Positions 1 through 8,452 are shown, counted from the stretch's first letter. The stretch: 36,484 nt of DNA from Comamonadaceae bacterium (GCA_003599455.1 QZKF01000065.1:1-36484); one strand, 5' to 3'. Made by a program: numbers and translations. The notes: generated from the sequence alone by a model not told the origin.

Positions 1-1
1 C

Positions 2-454
2 TGGGTCGAAGAGAACCTCCCCCAACGCTGGACCCCGGCGGTGGTGCATGCGGATTTCCGCACCGGTAATCTCATCGTGGGCCCCGATGGAGTGCGCTGC
101 GTACTCGATTGGGAAATCGCACGCATCGGCGACGCAATGCAGGACCTGGGTGTGTTGTGCATGCGCTCCTGGCGTTTCGGCGGATCAGGCGAGGTCGGTG
201 GTTTTGGCGAACGCGAAGATCTCTATGTCGCATACGAGGCCGCCTCAGGTCAGGCGGTGGATCCGCAGCGCGTGCGCTTCTGGGAAGCCTTCTCCAACCT
301 GAAATGGGCCATTGCCTGTGCCCGGCGAGGCGCGTCCCAGCGTCCCGACGGCCGGCAGATCAGCGTGGAACTGAGCGCAGTGGGCCGCCGTATGGAGGAG
401 CCCTTGTGGGACTTCCTCTCCCTGACTGGGGCCACCCCTGGGAGTATTCGATGA
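2..454 (+). CDS. APH-fold phosphotransferase, 5' end outside window
   Basis: The frame is open from the left edge, so only the C-terminal ~150 residues are present. The catalytic loop HADFRTGN (H-x-D-x4-N) and the metal-binding DWE segment, both in the first 35 residues after the edge, mark the C-lobe of the aminoglycoside/choline-kinase (APH) fold. Family members beside acyl-CoA metabolism genes, such as LvaA and the kinase part of ACAD10/11, phosphorylate the hydroxyl of 4-hydroxyacyl-CoAs; the sequence alone does not prove that substrate. The stop overlaps the next start (ATGA at 451-454), so the two genes are probably translationally coupled. A second, complete kinase of the family lies at 5143-6177. 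Family confidence is high and substrate confidence is low. Confidence 0.85.
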   Translation, partial: WVEENLPQRWTPAVVHADFRTGNLIVGPDGVRCVLDWEIARIGDAMQDLGVLCMRSWRFGGSGEVGGFGEREDLYVAYEAASGQAVDPQRVRFWEAFSNLKWAIACARRGASQRPDGRQISVELSAVGRRMEEPLWDFLSLTGATPGSIR

Positions 455-822
455 CGACCTTCGTACCCAATGTCGAACTGCTATTGCAAGCGGCCGTTGA
501 CTATCTCGACGCGGAACTGCTGTCAACGCTGGAGGGTTACCACCATTTCCAGCTGCGGATCTGCGTGAACACGTTGCGTATCGTTGCACGCGAAATGGCC
601 CAGGCGCCCGCCTTCGAGCAGCAGGAACAAGAACGCCTCCAGCATTTGCTCGGCCACGCAGGCAGCGTGGCTGAGCTCAACGGAGAACTCAACGATCGCA
701 TCGCCAGCAACCAACTGCCACTCGATGCGCCCGGCTTGGCCGAGCACCTGCGGGACACCCTGCGCGGTGCGCTGGCCATCAACAACCCCACCTGGATCGC
801 CAGGCCTTTAGCCACTCTTTAA
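451..822 (+). CDS. DUF6285-like small protein, partner of the upstream kinase
   Basis: A 123-residue soluble protein, mostly alpha-helical by composition, with no signal peptide or membrane segment. Its start ATG overlaps the stop of the kinase gene by four bases, which fixes the start and implies coupled translation. Small proteins of this size (DUF6285 by recognition) typically follow APH-fold kinases in CoA-linked degradation loci. In the levulinate pathway the kinase LvaA needs a small partner, LvaB, and the arrangement here is the same. The partner role is an inference from context. I recognise no catalytic motif. Seventeen bases separate it from the TTT receptor gene. Confidence 0.7.
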   Translation: MTTFVPNVELLLQAAVDYLDAELLSTLEGYHHFQLRICVNTLRIVAREMAQAPAFEQQEQERLQHLLGHAGSVAELNGELNDRIASNQLPLDAPGLAEHLRDTLRGALAINNPTWIARPLATL

Positions 823-839
823 ACAACGGAGACATTTCC

Positions 840-1805
840 ATGACCATCAACCGTCGCCAGGCCCTCGCAGCCGGCATTGCATCCTTCGTAGGTACAGCGG
901 CCACGCCCGCCCGCGCCCAGGGCTATCCCACCGGGGTGATCAAGTTTGTGATTCCGACCTCATCGGGCGGCGGCCACGATACGATGATGCGGGTCATTGG
1001 CCAGAAACTCACCGAGAGCCTGGGCCAGCCCTGCATCGTGGAATCGAAACCTGGTGCAAGCGGCGCAATCGCGGCACAGGCAGTAGCACAGGCCGCCCCT
1101 GACGGCCTCACCTTCCTACTCGGGTACAGCTCTCTGTTGAGTAACACGGTGCTGATGGCCAAGGCTCCCTACCGCATGGATGACTTCGCCGCTGTGAGCA
1201 TGCTGGCACTCACCCCCATCGCCCTCGGGATCAGCGAGACGCTCGCTGCTTCCACGCTCAAGCACTACGTCGCTATCGCCAAGACCCAGCCTGGCAAGCT
1301 GTCGTACGGCTCATACGGCCAAGGATCGGGTGGTCACTTTGTCGGTGAATTGTTCAATATGGCCGCTGGCCTGGATATCGTTCACATCCCCTACAAGGGG
1401 GAGGCGCCTGCTCTGATCGATCTGATGTCCGGTCAGGTCCACGCAGCCTTTACTTCGGTTGGTGGCGTCAAGCGGTATCCGGGCAGGATCCGTCCACTTG
1501 CGGTTGCCACTGCCGAACGTTCGCCCAGCTACCCCGATGTTCCGACATTCGCGGAATTGGGGTATCCACAAGTCAACATGCCGGGTTGGGGTGGCTTATT
1601 CGCGCCAGCGAAAACCCCACAGAACATCATCGACAAGATTACTGCCGAGATGAACCGGATCGTTCTGTTGCCCGACGTCAAAGCCAAGATGGCCGAACTC
1701 GGTTTCGACTCTGTGGGGTGGGCACCGCCCAAGATGAACCAGTTCCTCAAGGAGCAGCTGGCCCAGACTCGCGCGTTGGTCGAGTCCGGCCGAGTAAAGC
1801 TCTGA
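840..1805 (+). CDS. TTT-family (Bug/TctC) periplasmic receptor
   Basis: A 321-residue tripartite tricarboxylate transporter substrate-binding protein of normal family length. The N-terminus (MTINRRQALAAG, then a hydrophobic stretch ending ARAQG near residue 28) is an export signal with a twin-arginine-like start. Family hallmarks follow: YPTGVIKFVIP, the SGGGHD ligand loop, SKPGASGAIAAQ and the later HIPYKGE segment. These proteins bind carboxylates in the periplasm and usually deliver them to TctAB membrane proteins, which are absent here. The start at 840 follows a purine-rich GGAGA. It is third in the unit with the kinase and DUF6285 genes and ends at a strong hairpin. Confidence 0.93.
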   Translation: MTINRRQALAAGIASFVGTAATPARAQGYPTGVIKFVIPTSSGGGHDTMMRVIGQKLTESLGQPCIVESKPGASGAIAAQAVAQAAPDGLTFLLGYSSLLSNTVLMAKAPYRMDDFAAVSMLALTPIALGISETLAASTLKHYVAIAKTQPGKLSYGSYGQGSGGHFVGELFNMAAGLDIVHIPYKGEAPALIDLMSGQVHAAFTSVGGVKRYPGRIRPLAVATAERSPSYPDVPTFAELGYPQVNMPGWGGLFAPAKTPQNIIDKITAEMNRIVLLPDVKAKMAELGFDSVGWAPPKMNQFLKEQLAQTRALVESGRVKL

Positions 1806-1813
1806 GGTTTGAG

Positions 1814-1843
1814 ATGCGGCAAGGCCGGCTGGCCTTGCCGCAT
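1814..1843. terminator. Strong hairpin between convergent genes
   Basis: A perfect 13-bp stem (ATGCGGCAAGGCC paired with GGCCTTGCCGCAT) with a four-base loop GGCT begins 8 bases after the TTT receptor stop. No T tract follows on either strand, so classical intrinsic termination is uncertain. Its position between convergent units still fits a bidirectional terminator or mRNA 3'-end stabiliser. Confidence 0.6.
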
Positions 1844-1922
1844 CCCTGCAAGAACCGTCATGGGCCGCTTCAACGGTTGCGAGCGTGACCCCGCAGTTTG
1901 GGTATTTCGATCGGGGTGACAG

Positions 1923-2712
1923 GCCGCGGTAGGGTGGTGCCTTTTTTGCCAGCATCGCCTTGATGGTCACTCGTGGTTCCGGCGCAGCAAACGCTGCTGG
2001 CTGGCTGTTTGCCTCCATGCTGAACATGGTTTGTTGGTCGGATTCAAGCGAGCGTTGAGCGCTGCCGTGGTCAGCGCAAGTGCTGTGGGAGAGGTGTGGG
2101 TAAGGCTTTCCGCTTTCTGCAGCGCGCGTCCCTCCAGCGCTTCGCTCTCGTGAACATCCATTTCGATGCCAAGCCGCATGGCTTTCTGGACCTCGATTTC
2201 ACGGGTGGAGAATATCAATTCCTTGGCGCGCTGCAGGCCGACTGCTCTGAGCAGCAGGTACAAGGCGCCGAGGTCGGGCACCAGCCCTCGCTTCAGTTGG
2301 GATATGGCAAAGCGGGCCCGTGGCGTCCCAGTACCATGTCGGTGGTGAGGCCCATCGAGAAGCCAGCCCCCATGGCCGGCCCGTCGATTGCGGCGATCAC
2401 CGGGCGGCCCAGGTTCAGCATGTCATTGGCGAAGCGCAGCCCGTTCTTCAGGCGCTGCTGCTAGCAGGCGGGACCTGCGTCCACGTTCACGAGCAGCATG
2501 GGCAGGTTGCCGCCGGCGCATAAAGCGCCTGCGCTACCGACGAGCACCAGCACGCGGATGTTGGGATCGTTGCGAATCCGGTGCAACATCGCCATCAGGT
2601 CACTCCGGAGGTCGGCGTCGAATGGATTGTGCTTGGCGGGCCGCGACAGGCGGATCTAGCCCACTTGGTTGCAAACTTCGAGGTCGAGAGTGTTCATGGA
2701 GATCTCGTTCAT
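1923..2712 (-). pseudogene. Enoyl-CoA hydratase/isomerase (crotonase) pseudogene
   Basis: Reading the minus strand from ATG at 2712, a crotonase can be followed along its length but with lesions. There are in-frame TAG codons at 2656-2658 and 2461-2463, a one-base loss near 2328, and another near 2040. Recognisable blocks are SRPAKHNPFDADLR, the oxyanion segment with CAGGN, PVIAAIDGPAMGAGFSMGL, RGLVPDLGALYLLLRAVG, LQRAKELIFSTRE and a C-terminal SMEANSQPAAF block. The GLVPD block and its surroundings resemble the intact crotonase at 8449-9267, so the two may be paralogues. The start overlaps the stop of the OB-fold gene (ATGA), so this was the third gene of the thiolase unit. Stop and frame lesions together make expression of a full protein very unlikely. 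Confidence 0.88.
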
Positions 2713-3113
2713 GTCGGTGTGAACATCGGGATCATGCCGCCGCCTTCGGCCGGCTTGAAGCAGACTTTGACGCGCTGGCCGATGCGCAGAGTGTCTAGAT
2801 CGCAATCGACCACATTGGTCAGCATCGTGATGCCCTCATCGAGCGTGACATAGGCGATGGCGTACGGAATCGGGCCAGCTTTTCGGGTCACGCTCACGCT
2901 GTAAATGAAACCCAGTCCCGAGAGGCTGCGCCATTCGGTTTCACCCATGCAGAAGGGGCAGAGCGGGCGAGGGTACCAATGCGGTTTGCCGCAGGTCTTG
3001 CAGAGTCGGGTGCACAGCATGCCTTCCCGCGTCGCATTCCAGAAGTATTCGGTGGCTGCGTCCACCAGGGGAGCGGCCAGAGGCCGATCGCTAGAGGGGG
3101 TGCTCATCGTCAT
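2709..3113 (-). CDS. DUF35 Zn-ribbon/OB-fold protein, thiolase partner
   Basis: A 134-residue protein of the OB-fold nucleic-acid-binding-like (DUF35, ChsH2/YqeY-type) acyl-CoA-associated family. A rubredoxin-like zinc ribbon is formed by C38-x2-C41 and C52-x2-C55. The C-terminal OB barrel contains the usual GxIYSVSVTRK and PYAIAYVTLDEG segments. It starts at 3113 with ATG overlapping the thiolase stop (ATGA). An internal ATG at 3107 is an alternative. Proteins of this family bind thiolase-like enzymes and shape the acyl-CoA site; in steroid side-chain loss a DUF35 domain activates the aldolase Ltp2. The adjacency to the thiolase-like gene strongly suggests a complex here; the substrate is unknown. 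Confidence 0.9.
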   Translation of the reverse strand: MTMSTPSSDRPLAAPLVDAATEYFWNATREGMLCTRLCKTCGKPHWYPRPLCPFCMGETEWRSLSGLGFIYSVSVTRKAGPIPYAIAYVTLDEGITMLTNVVDCDLDTLRIGQRVKVCFKPAEGGGMIPMFTPT

Positions 3114-4285
3114 TGCCTTTCCATGATCAGGGTGGCACTGCCGTGCCGGGAACCCAGCAATCCGCCCATGCCCTGGGCCAGCGCCAGACTGCAGTTGGGG
3201 ACCTGGACCTTCGGGTGCGCCTCGCCGCGCAGCTGACGTACCGCCTCGATCACCTTGGTGATGCCGCCGCGATTGGCCGGATGGTTGTTGCACAGGCCAC
3301 CACCGTCGGTGTTGAACGGCAGCTTGCCCACGCCCGAGATCAGGTTGCCGTCGGCGACGAATCTGCCGCCCTCGCCTTTGGCGCAAAAGCCCAAGTCTTC
3401 CAGCTGCATCAGCACGGTGATGGTGAAGCTGTCGTAGATGGACGCATAGTCGATGTCGGCCGGCTTGACGCCGGCTTCTCCGAACGCAGCCGGACCGGTG
3501 ATGGCCGCGCCCGACCAAGTCAGATCGACCGCGCCGCCGAGCTGGCCCTTGATGGTCTCGCCCGCGCCAAGGATGGTCACGACTGGGCGATTAAGTTTGC
3601 GGGCGATCTCGGGCCGCACCATCAGCAGCGCGCCGCCGCCGTCGCTGACCACGCAGCAGTCCAGCTTGTGCAGCGGATCCGAAATGAGGGGGGAGGCCAG
3701 TACGTCTTGCACCGTGACGACCTCCCGCAGCATCGCGTTCGGGTTGTGTTGCGCGTGTGTGGATGCGGCGACCTTAATCCAGGCGAGCTGCTCGGAGGTT
3801 GTGCCGAACTCGTGCATGTGACGGGCTGCCGCCAGTGCGTACATGTTCACCGTCACCGGCGCATAAGGCATTTCCCAGGGTGCGTCAGGGGTGCTGCTGG
3901 TCACCAGGCGAGCGCCGACGCCGACGCCACTGGCGCCCTCGGTGCGCGGCCGACCAGCCAACGTGATCAGCGCCACGTTGCACTTGCCGGTGGCGATGGC
4001 CTGAGCCGCGTGCGCCACGTGGATCAAGTAGGCGGAACCGCCGGTATCGGTGGTGTCCAGGTGGCGCAGCCGATTGAGCCCCAGATAGTCCGCCATGCTG
4101 TTGGCGCCCAGTCCCGGTGCGTCGCCAGCGCAGAAGTAGCCGTCCACATCCTGAAGGGAGAGTCCGGCGTCCTCAAGCGCCCCTTTGGCGCACTCGGCGT
4201 GTAGTTGGGCCACCGTTTTGTCGGGTGCCTTGCGGGTTGGGTGTTCGAAAGCGCCTGCTATGCAGGCCTTGCCTTTGATGGTCAT
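3110..4285 (-). CDS. Thiolase-like (SCP2/Ltp2-type) acyl-CoA lyase or transferase
   Basis: A 391-residue, full-length, cytoplasmic thiolase-superfamily protein. Where classical thiolases carry the nucleophilic cysteine (NCA-x-GS), this one reads TTDTGGSA at residues 78-85, with no cysteine. The C-terminal catalytic Cys-Gly motif is replaced by GMGG, while NNHPANRGG keeps a histidine. Loss of these cysteines is known in Ltp2-type retro-aldolases working with DUF35 partners, so a C-C cleavage other than classical thiolysis is plausible but inferred. A GGAG 8 bases upstream supports the ATG at 4285. It heads a unit with the OB-fold protein and the crotonase pseudogene and is divergent from the SDR gene across a 71-bp region with a dyad operator. 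Confidence 0.88.
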   Translation of the reverse strand: MTIKGKACIAGAFEHPTRKAPDKTVAQLHAECAKGALEDAGLSLQDVDGYFCAGDAPGLGANSMADYLGLNRLRHLDTTDTGGSAYLIHVAHAAQAIATGKCNVALITLAGRPRTEGASGVGVGARLVTSSTPDAPWEMPYAPVTVNMYALAAARHMHEFGTTSEQLAWIKVAASTHAQHNPNAMLREVVTVQDVLASPLISDPLHKLDCCVVSDGGGALLMVRPEIARKLNRPVVTILGAGETIKGQLGGAVDLTWSGAAITGPAAFGEAGVKPADIDYASIYDSFTITVLMQLEDLGFCAKGEGGRFVADGNLISGVGKLPFNTDGGGLCNNHPANRGGITKVIEAVRQLRGEAHPKVQVPNCSLALAQGMGGLLGSRHGSATLIMERQ

Positions 4286-4328
4286 TGTTTCTGCTCCGGT
4301 TGACGGCGATGAGGCGAGAGTATATCAT

Positions 4329-4339
4329 TGGTTCAACCA
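4329..4339. promoter_or_regulatory. TGGT-N3-ACCA operator, divergent promoter
   Basis: TGGTTCAACCA is a perfect dyad (TGGTT, central C, AACCA) lying between the thiolase start (4285) and the SDR start (4357). It fits the TGGT-N3-ACCA box of FadR/PdhR-type GntR regulators. The same 12-mer TGGTTCAACCAT recurs at 15129-15140, and a related dyad sits at 18331-18341. One protein bound here could control both directions. Confidence 0.65.
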
Positions 4340-4356
4340 TACAAAGGAACTATGCA

Positions 4357-5130
4357 ATGGATCCCATCGTCAATCTGCAAGGTCGCACCATCGTTGTCAC
4401 CGGTGCCGGTCAAGGTATCGGCAAGGCCGTGGTCGAGCTGGCGCTCAGCCTCGGCGCCAACGTGGTTGCTGTAGAGCTCAACGGAGAAACACTGAGCGCG
4501 GCACTGGCGCCCCTGCCTGCCGATCGCGTGCTCGCGGTGCAGGGCAGTGTGGCCGACCCCGCCGTGGCGGACCGCGCCGTCGCCGATGCAGTGACCAAGT
4601 TTGGCGCGGTCCATGGGCTCGTGAACAATGCTGGCATCGTCCGTCCGGCCATGATCGACAAGATGACCGACCAGCAGTGGAGCGACGTGATCGACGTCCA
4701 TCTGAGCGGCTCTTTCTACTGGACCCGCGCCGTCGGCCGGCACATGATCGAACGTGCGAAGGGTGGCGACCGCACGGGTGGAGCAGTCGTCAACATCTCA
4801 TCCGACGCTGGCCGCAAGGGCTCCATCGGCCAGATCAACTACGCCGCTGCCAAGGCCGGCATGCTGGGCATGACGATGACGGCGGCGCGCGAATGGGGCC
4901 GCTACAACATCCGCACGAATTCGGTGTGCTTCGGCGTCGTTGAGACGCCCATGACGGAAGTCGTGCGCGGTGAAAAATTTCGCGACAACATGCTGGCCCA
5001 GATCCCGATGGGTCGCTGGTCGACGCCCGACGAGGTGGTGAAGACGATCTGCTTCCTGCTGTCCGACGGCGCCAGTTACATCACAGGCCAGCACCTCGGT
5101 GTGAACGGCGGTTTCCACATCAGCCTCTGA
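4357..5130 (+). CDS. Short-chain dehydrogenase/reductase (SDR)
   Basis: A 257-residue classical SDR, probably a 3-hydroxyacyl-CoA or alcohol dehydrogenase using NAD(P). The Rossmann motif TGAGQGIG lies at residues 15-22, NNAG at 90-93, the catalytic Ser at 148/149 and Y162-x3-K166. The C-terminal VNGG segment is typical. The ATG at 4357 is preceded by AAAGGAA with 8-base spacing; an upstream ATG at 4352 is out of frame. It is the first gene of the long plus-strand unit and lies just after the dyad operator. In the levulinate pathway an SDR (LvaD) follows the kinase/dehydrogenase steps, which would fit this neighbourhood. The substrate is not visible from the sequence. Confidence 0.92.
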   Translation: MDPIVNLQGRTIVVTGAGQGIGKAVVELALSLGANVVAVELNGETLSAALAPLPADRVLAVQGSVADPAVADRAVADAVTKFGAVHGLVNNAGIVRPAMIDKMTDQQWSDVIDVHLSGSFYWTRAVGRHMIERAKGGDRTGGAVVNISSDAGRKGSIGQINYAAAKAGMLGMTMTAAREWGRYNIRTNSVCFGVVETPMTEVVRGEKFRDNMLAQIPMGRWSTPDEVVKTICFLLSDGASYITGQHLGVNGGFHISL

Positions 5131-5142
5131 GCGGTACCGACC

Positions 5143-6177
5143 GTGCAGCAAACCGCAGGACTCGATCGTGCTCGTCTCGGCGACTTCATCCGCAGCCAGG
5201 TCGAGCCGTTCGAAGGTGACGTGGCGGTGCGCCACATCGAGGGGGGGCAGTCCAACCCCACCTATATCGTCGATGCAGGCGTGCGGCGCTATGTGCTTCG
5301 GCGCAAGCCCTTGGGCCAGTTGCTGCCCTCAGCCCATGCCGTGGAACGCGAGTTCCGGGTGATGCACGCGCTGGCCGGATCCGCTGTTCCTGTGCCCAGC
5401 ACCCGTGCGCTGTGCGAAGACCCCGAGGTGTTGGGTACCAGCTTCTACCTGATGGATTTTGTCGAGGGAAGGATCCTGGGTGACCAGACCCTGCCGGGGA
5501 TGGCGCCCCCGGAGCGGCATGCGATGTATGTCGAGATGAACCGGGTGCTTGCGTCTCTGCATGGAGTTGACTACCTCGAGCGTGGCCTGCAGGATTTCGG
5601 TCGCGAAGGCCAGTACGTGGAACGACAGGTCGAGCGATGGACGCGCCAGTACCGCGCCTCGGAAACACAGGTGATTCCAGAGATGGAGAACCTGATCGAC
5701 TGGTTGGGGGAGCGGATTCCACGCCAGCTCGGCACGAGCATTGTTCACGGCGACTACCGGCTGGACAATGTGATCTTTCACGCCACCGAACCGCGCATCG
5801 TCGCGGTGCTGGATTGGGAGCTCGCGACGCTGGGCGATCCACTCGTGGACTTCGCCTACCACTGCATGACCTGGCACCTGGCGCTGGGGACGCACCGCAC
5901 GCTGGCCGGTGCCAACCTCGCCGCTCTGGGAATCCCCGGCGAGGCCGAGTACGTCGCGCTGTATTGCCAACACACTGGCCGGGAGGTGGACGCAGTGCTC
6001 GCGCACTGGCCGTTCTACCTGGCCTTCAACATGTTCCGACTCGCCGCGATCCAGCAAGGCGTGGCGCGCCGCGCAATGGACGGCAATGCCGCGAACAGCA
6101 AGGCGCGTGAGGTGGGCAGCCGCGTCGCGGCGACGGCCGCAGCGGGCTGGGCGATGGCATGCAGAGCCACTCGCTGA
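5143..6177 (+). CDS. APH-fold phosphotransferase, ACAD10/11- and LvaA-like
   Basis: A complete 344-residue kinase of the phosphotransferase family commonly paired with acyl-CoA dehydrogenases. Visible landmarks are the N-lobe GGQSNPTY (34-41), the ATP-contacting lysine in LRRKPLG (near 55), the catalytic loop HGDYRLDN (H202, D204, N209) and the metal-binding D224 in LDWE. The start is GTG at 5143, 12 bases after the SDR stop; no strong ribosome-binding site is seen. Members of this family in ACAD10/11 and the lva pathway phosphorylate 4-hydroxyacyl-CoA so that a partner dehydrogenase-fold enzyme can eliminate phosphate. The next gene is an acyl-CoA dehydrogenase, matching that logic. The substrate assignment is inference. 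Confidence 0.9.
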   Translation: MQQTAGLDRARLGDFIRSQVEPFEGDVAVRHIEGGQSNPTYIVDAGVRRYVLRRKPLGQLLPSAHAVEREFRVMHALAGSAVPVPSTRALCEDPEVLGTSFYLMDFVEGRILGDQTLPGMAPPERHAMYVEMNRVLASLHGVDYLERGLQDFGREGQYVERQVERWTRQYRASETQVIPEMENLIDWLGERIPRQLGTSIVHGDYRLDNVIFHATEPRIVAVLDWELATLGDPLVDFAYHCMTWHLALGTHRTLAGANLAALGIPGEAEYVALYCQHTGREVDAVLAHWPFYLAFNMFRLAAIQQGVARRAMDGNAANSKAREVGSRVAATAAAGWAMACRATR

Positions 6178-6187
6178 GGAATTCATC

Positions 6188-7397
6188 ATGAACTTCGAAC
6201 CCACCCCGCGCGCGCAGGCCTTGCAGTCGCAATTGGTGGGCTTCATGGACGCACATGTCTACCCCGCCGAACCGCGGTTCCGGGACCAGCACGAACCGCA
6301 CGGACACGAGGCTGCAGCGGCCCTGATGGAGGAGCTCAAGGACCGCGCGCGCGCAGAGGGATTGTGGAATCTGTGCCTGCCCGATCCACGGCACGGGGCC
6401 GGACTGGACAACCGCGACTACGCGCCATTGGCCGAAATCATGAGTCGTTCGCCGATCGCGCCGGAGGTCTTCAACTGCTCCGCGCCCGACAGCGGGAACA
6501 TGGAGATCCTGGCGCGCTACGGCACGCCGCCGCAGCAGGAGCGCTGGCTGCAGCCGCTGCTGGAGGGGCGGATACGCTCCTGTTTCTCGATGACGGAACC
6601 CGCTGTCGCTTCGTCCGATGCCACCAACATCGAAGCCGAGATCCGCCGCGAAGGCGACGAGTACGTGGTCAATGGCCGCAAGTGGTGGACCTCCGGTATC
6701 GGGGACCCGAGGTGCGAGCTGATCATCTTCATGGGTAAAAAACATTCCGGAGACTCCCGACAAGTACCGGCAGCAGTCGATGCTGCTCATCCCGCGCGAT
6801 ACGCCGGGCGTGACGATCGTGCGCAACCTGTCCGTGTTCGGCTACGACGACGCGCCCCATGGCCATTCAGAGGTGCTCTACGACAACGTCCGCGTGCCGG
6901 TGGACCACATGCTGCTGGGCGAGGGCCGGGGTTTCGAGATCGCGCAGGGCCGCCTGGGGCCGGGCCGCATCCACCATTGCATGCGGCTGGTCGGGCGGGC
7001 GGAGCGCTGCCTGGAGCTGATGTGCCGACGCGCCAGCAGCCGGGTGGCATTCGGCAAGCCGATCGCCAGCCAGAGCGTGACCCTGGAACGCATCGCCCAG
7101 GCGCGGGTGCTGATCGACCAGACCCGCCTGCTTACGCTGCACGCCGCCTGGAAGATGGACACGGTCGGCATCAAGGGCGCCCGCAAGGACATTGCCATGA
7201 TCAAGGTCGCGGCGCCTGCCATGGCCTGTCAGGTCATCGACTGGGCCATCCAGGTGCATGGCGCGGCGGGCTTGTCCGACGATTTCGTGCTGGCCCGTTC
7301 ATACGCACAGGCACGCGGCCTGCGCATCGCCGATGGGCCTGACGAAGTCCATCACAACCAGATCGCCAGGCTGGAACTGGCGCGCTGGGCCACCTGA
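6188..7397 (+). pseudogene. Acyl-CoA dehydrogenase, single frameshift in an A6 run
   Basis: An acyl-CoA dehydrogenase (flavoprotein; ACAD10/11- or LvaC-like by context) split by one frameshift. The first part runs in frame from ATG 6188 (GAGGA upstream) through [17 protein letters not shown] and [22 protein letters not shown]. At the run of six A (6737-6742) the frame changes. Dropping one A restores [19 protein letters not shown] and the rest of the protein to 7397, including [22 protein letters not shown] and [17 protein letters not shown]. The restored protein would be about 402 residues, the normal family length. It may be a true inactivation, phase variation, transcript slippage or a sequencing error. 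All other sequence looks intact, which suggests a recent event. Confidence 0.85.
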
Positions 7398-7408
7398 AAG
7401 GAATTTCC

Positions 7409-8452
7409 ATGTACATGCCCCCCAATACCCAGCTGCGGCTCGACCCGCGCGACGACTACACGCATCCGCCCGAACCGGTGGGCAACTACAACGAGAGCAT
7501 GTACTTCAATGCTTTTGACACGCGCACCGGTGTCGGTGCCTGGATGCGCATAGGCAATCGCCCCAATGAAGGCCATGCGGAGATGACCTGCTGCGTCTAT
7601 CTCCCGGACGGCCGGGTTGGCTTCATCTTCAGCCGCCCGACGATCACGGGCAACGAGGAGATGAACGCTGCGGGGATGCGCTTCGAAGTGCTGGAGCCCT
7701 TCAAGCGCCTGCGGGTCACCTACGAAGGCGACCTGCTGCTGATGGACGATCCGCATGCGATGGTCGACCCGAGTGCGGCGTTCAAGCGCTATCCCAAGCG
7801 GCCGGCGTCGATCGTCCTGGAGTTCGAGGGTGTCTCGCCCATGCACGGCGGCGAGATCGTCGGCATGGACGGACAGCCGATCGAACTCGACCCCGAGCAC
7901 TCGGTGTACCGCGGTCACACCGAGCAGAACATGGCGGTCAACGGCCATATCACGGTGGATGGGCAGCGGCACGAACTGAACGGCGGCACCGGCTACCGCG
8001 ACAAGTCATGGGGACCGCGACACTGGCACAGCTTCTACTGGTACAAGTGGCTGCCAGTGACCTTCGACCGGGATTTCGGCATTCTGCTTTCCATCAAGGG
8101 TCGGCCCGAGGGCGGCCCGGACCGCATCAGCGGCAATGTGCTGCGCGACGGCGTCTACGAGCCCGTGATCGACGGCCTCATCGAGACCGACTACGACGCC
8201 GCCTGGTACCCCCGCGGCGTGACGGCCTGGGTCACCACCGCACGCCAGACCTATGTGCTGCGAGGCCGCATCCTGACGACAGTGCCGCTGCGCCACAAGC
8301 GGGCTGGCGTTACCGACTGGAGCACCTACACGCGCATCACTGAAAGCATGAGCGAATACACCTGTGAAGGCCGTACCGCGCTCGGCATGACCGAATACTG
8401 CGATGTCATGAACGACGGGGTCCCGATTTCGGCCGCGAAGGAGCCCGCATGA
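7409..8452 (+). CDS. DUF7064/DUF7065-type lipocalin-like protein
   Basis: A 347-residue cytoplasmic protein recognised as belonging to the DUF7065/DUF7064 type, distantly like CrtC/AttH two-barrel proteins. Features are a YNESMYFNAFD segment near residue 30, GYRDKSWGPRHW near 190 and many Trp, Tyr and His residues in beta-rich sequence. Related CrtC proteins hydrate isoprenoid double bonds, but that activity should not be transferred on this evidence. The ATG at 7409 follows AAAGGAA, 11 bases after the dehydrogenase stop, and the gene's stop overlaps the next start (ATGA at 8449-8452). The position inside an acyl-CoA operon suggests handling of a hydrophobic substrate. Confidence 0.65.
   Translation: MYMPPNTQLRLDPRDDYTHPPEPVGNYNESMYFNAFDTRTGVGAWMRIGNRPNEGHAEMTCCVYLPDGRVGFIFSRPTITGNEEMNAAGMRFEVLEPFKRLRVTYEGDLLLMDDPHAMVDPSAAFKRYPKRPASIVLEFEGVSPMHGGEIVGMDGQPIELDPEHSVYRGHTEQNMAVNGHITVDGQRHELNGGTGYRDKSWGPRHWHSFYWYKWLPVTFDRDFGILLSIKGRPEGGPDRISGNVLRDGVYEPVIDGLIETDYDAAWYPRGVTAWVTTARQTYVLRGRILTTVPLRHKRAGVTDWSTYTRITESMSEYTCEGRTALGMTEYCDVMNDGVPISAAKEPA

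Noticed and set aside
3113..4204. Plus-strand open frame (363 codons)
   Set aside because: Antisense to the thiolase-like gene, which has full-length family similarity.
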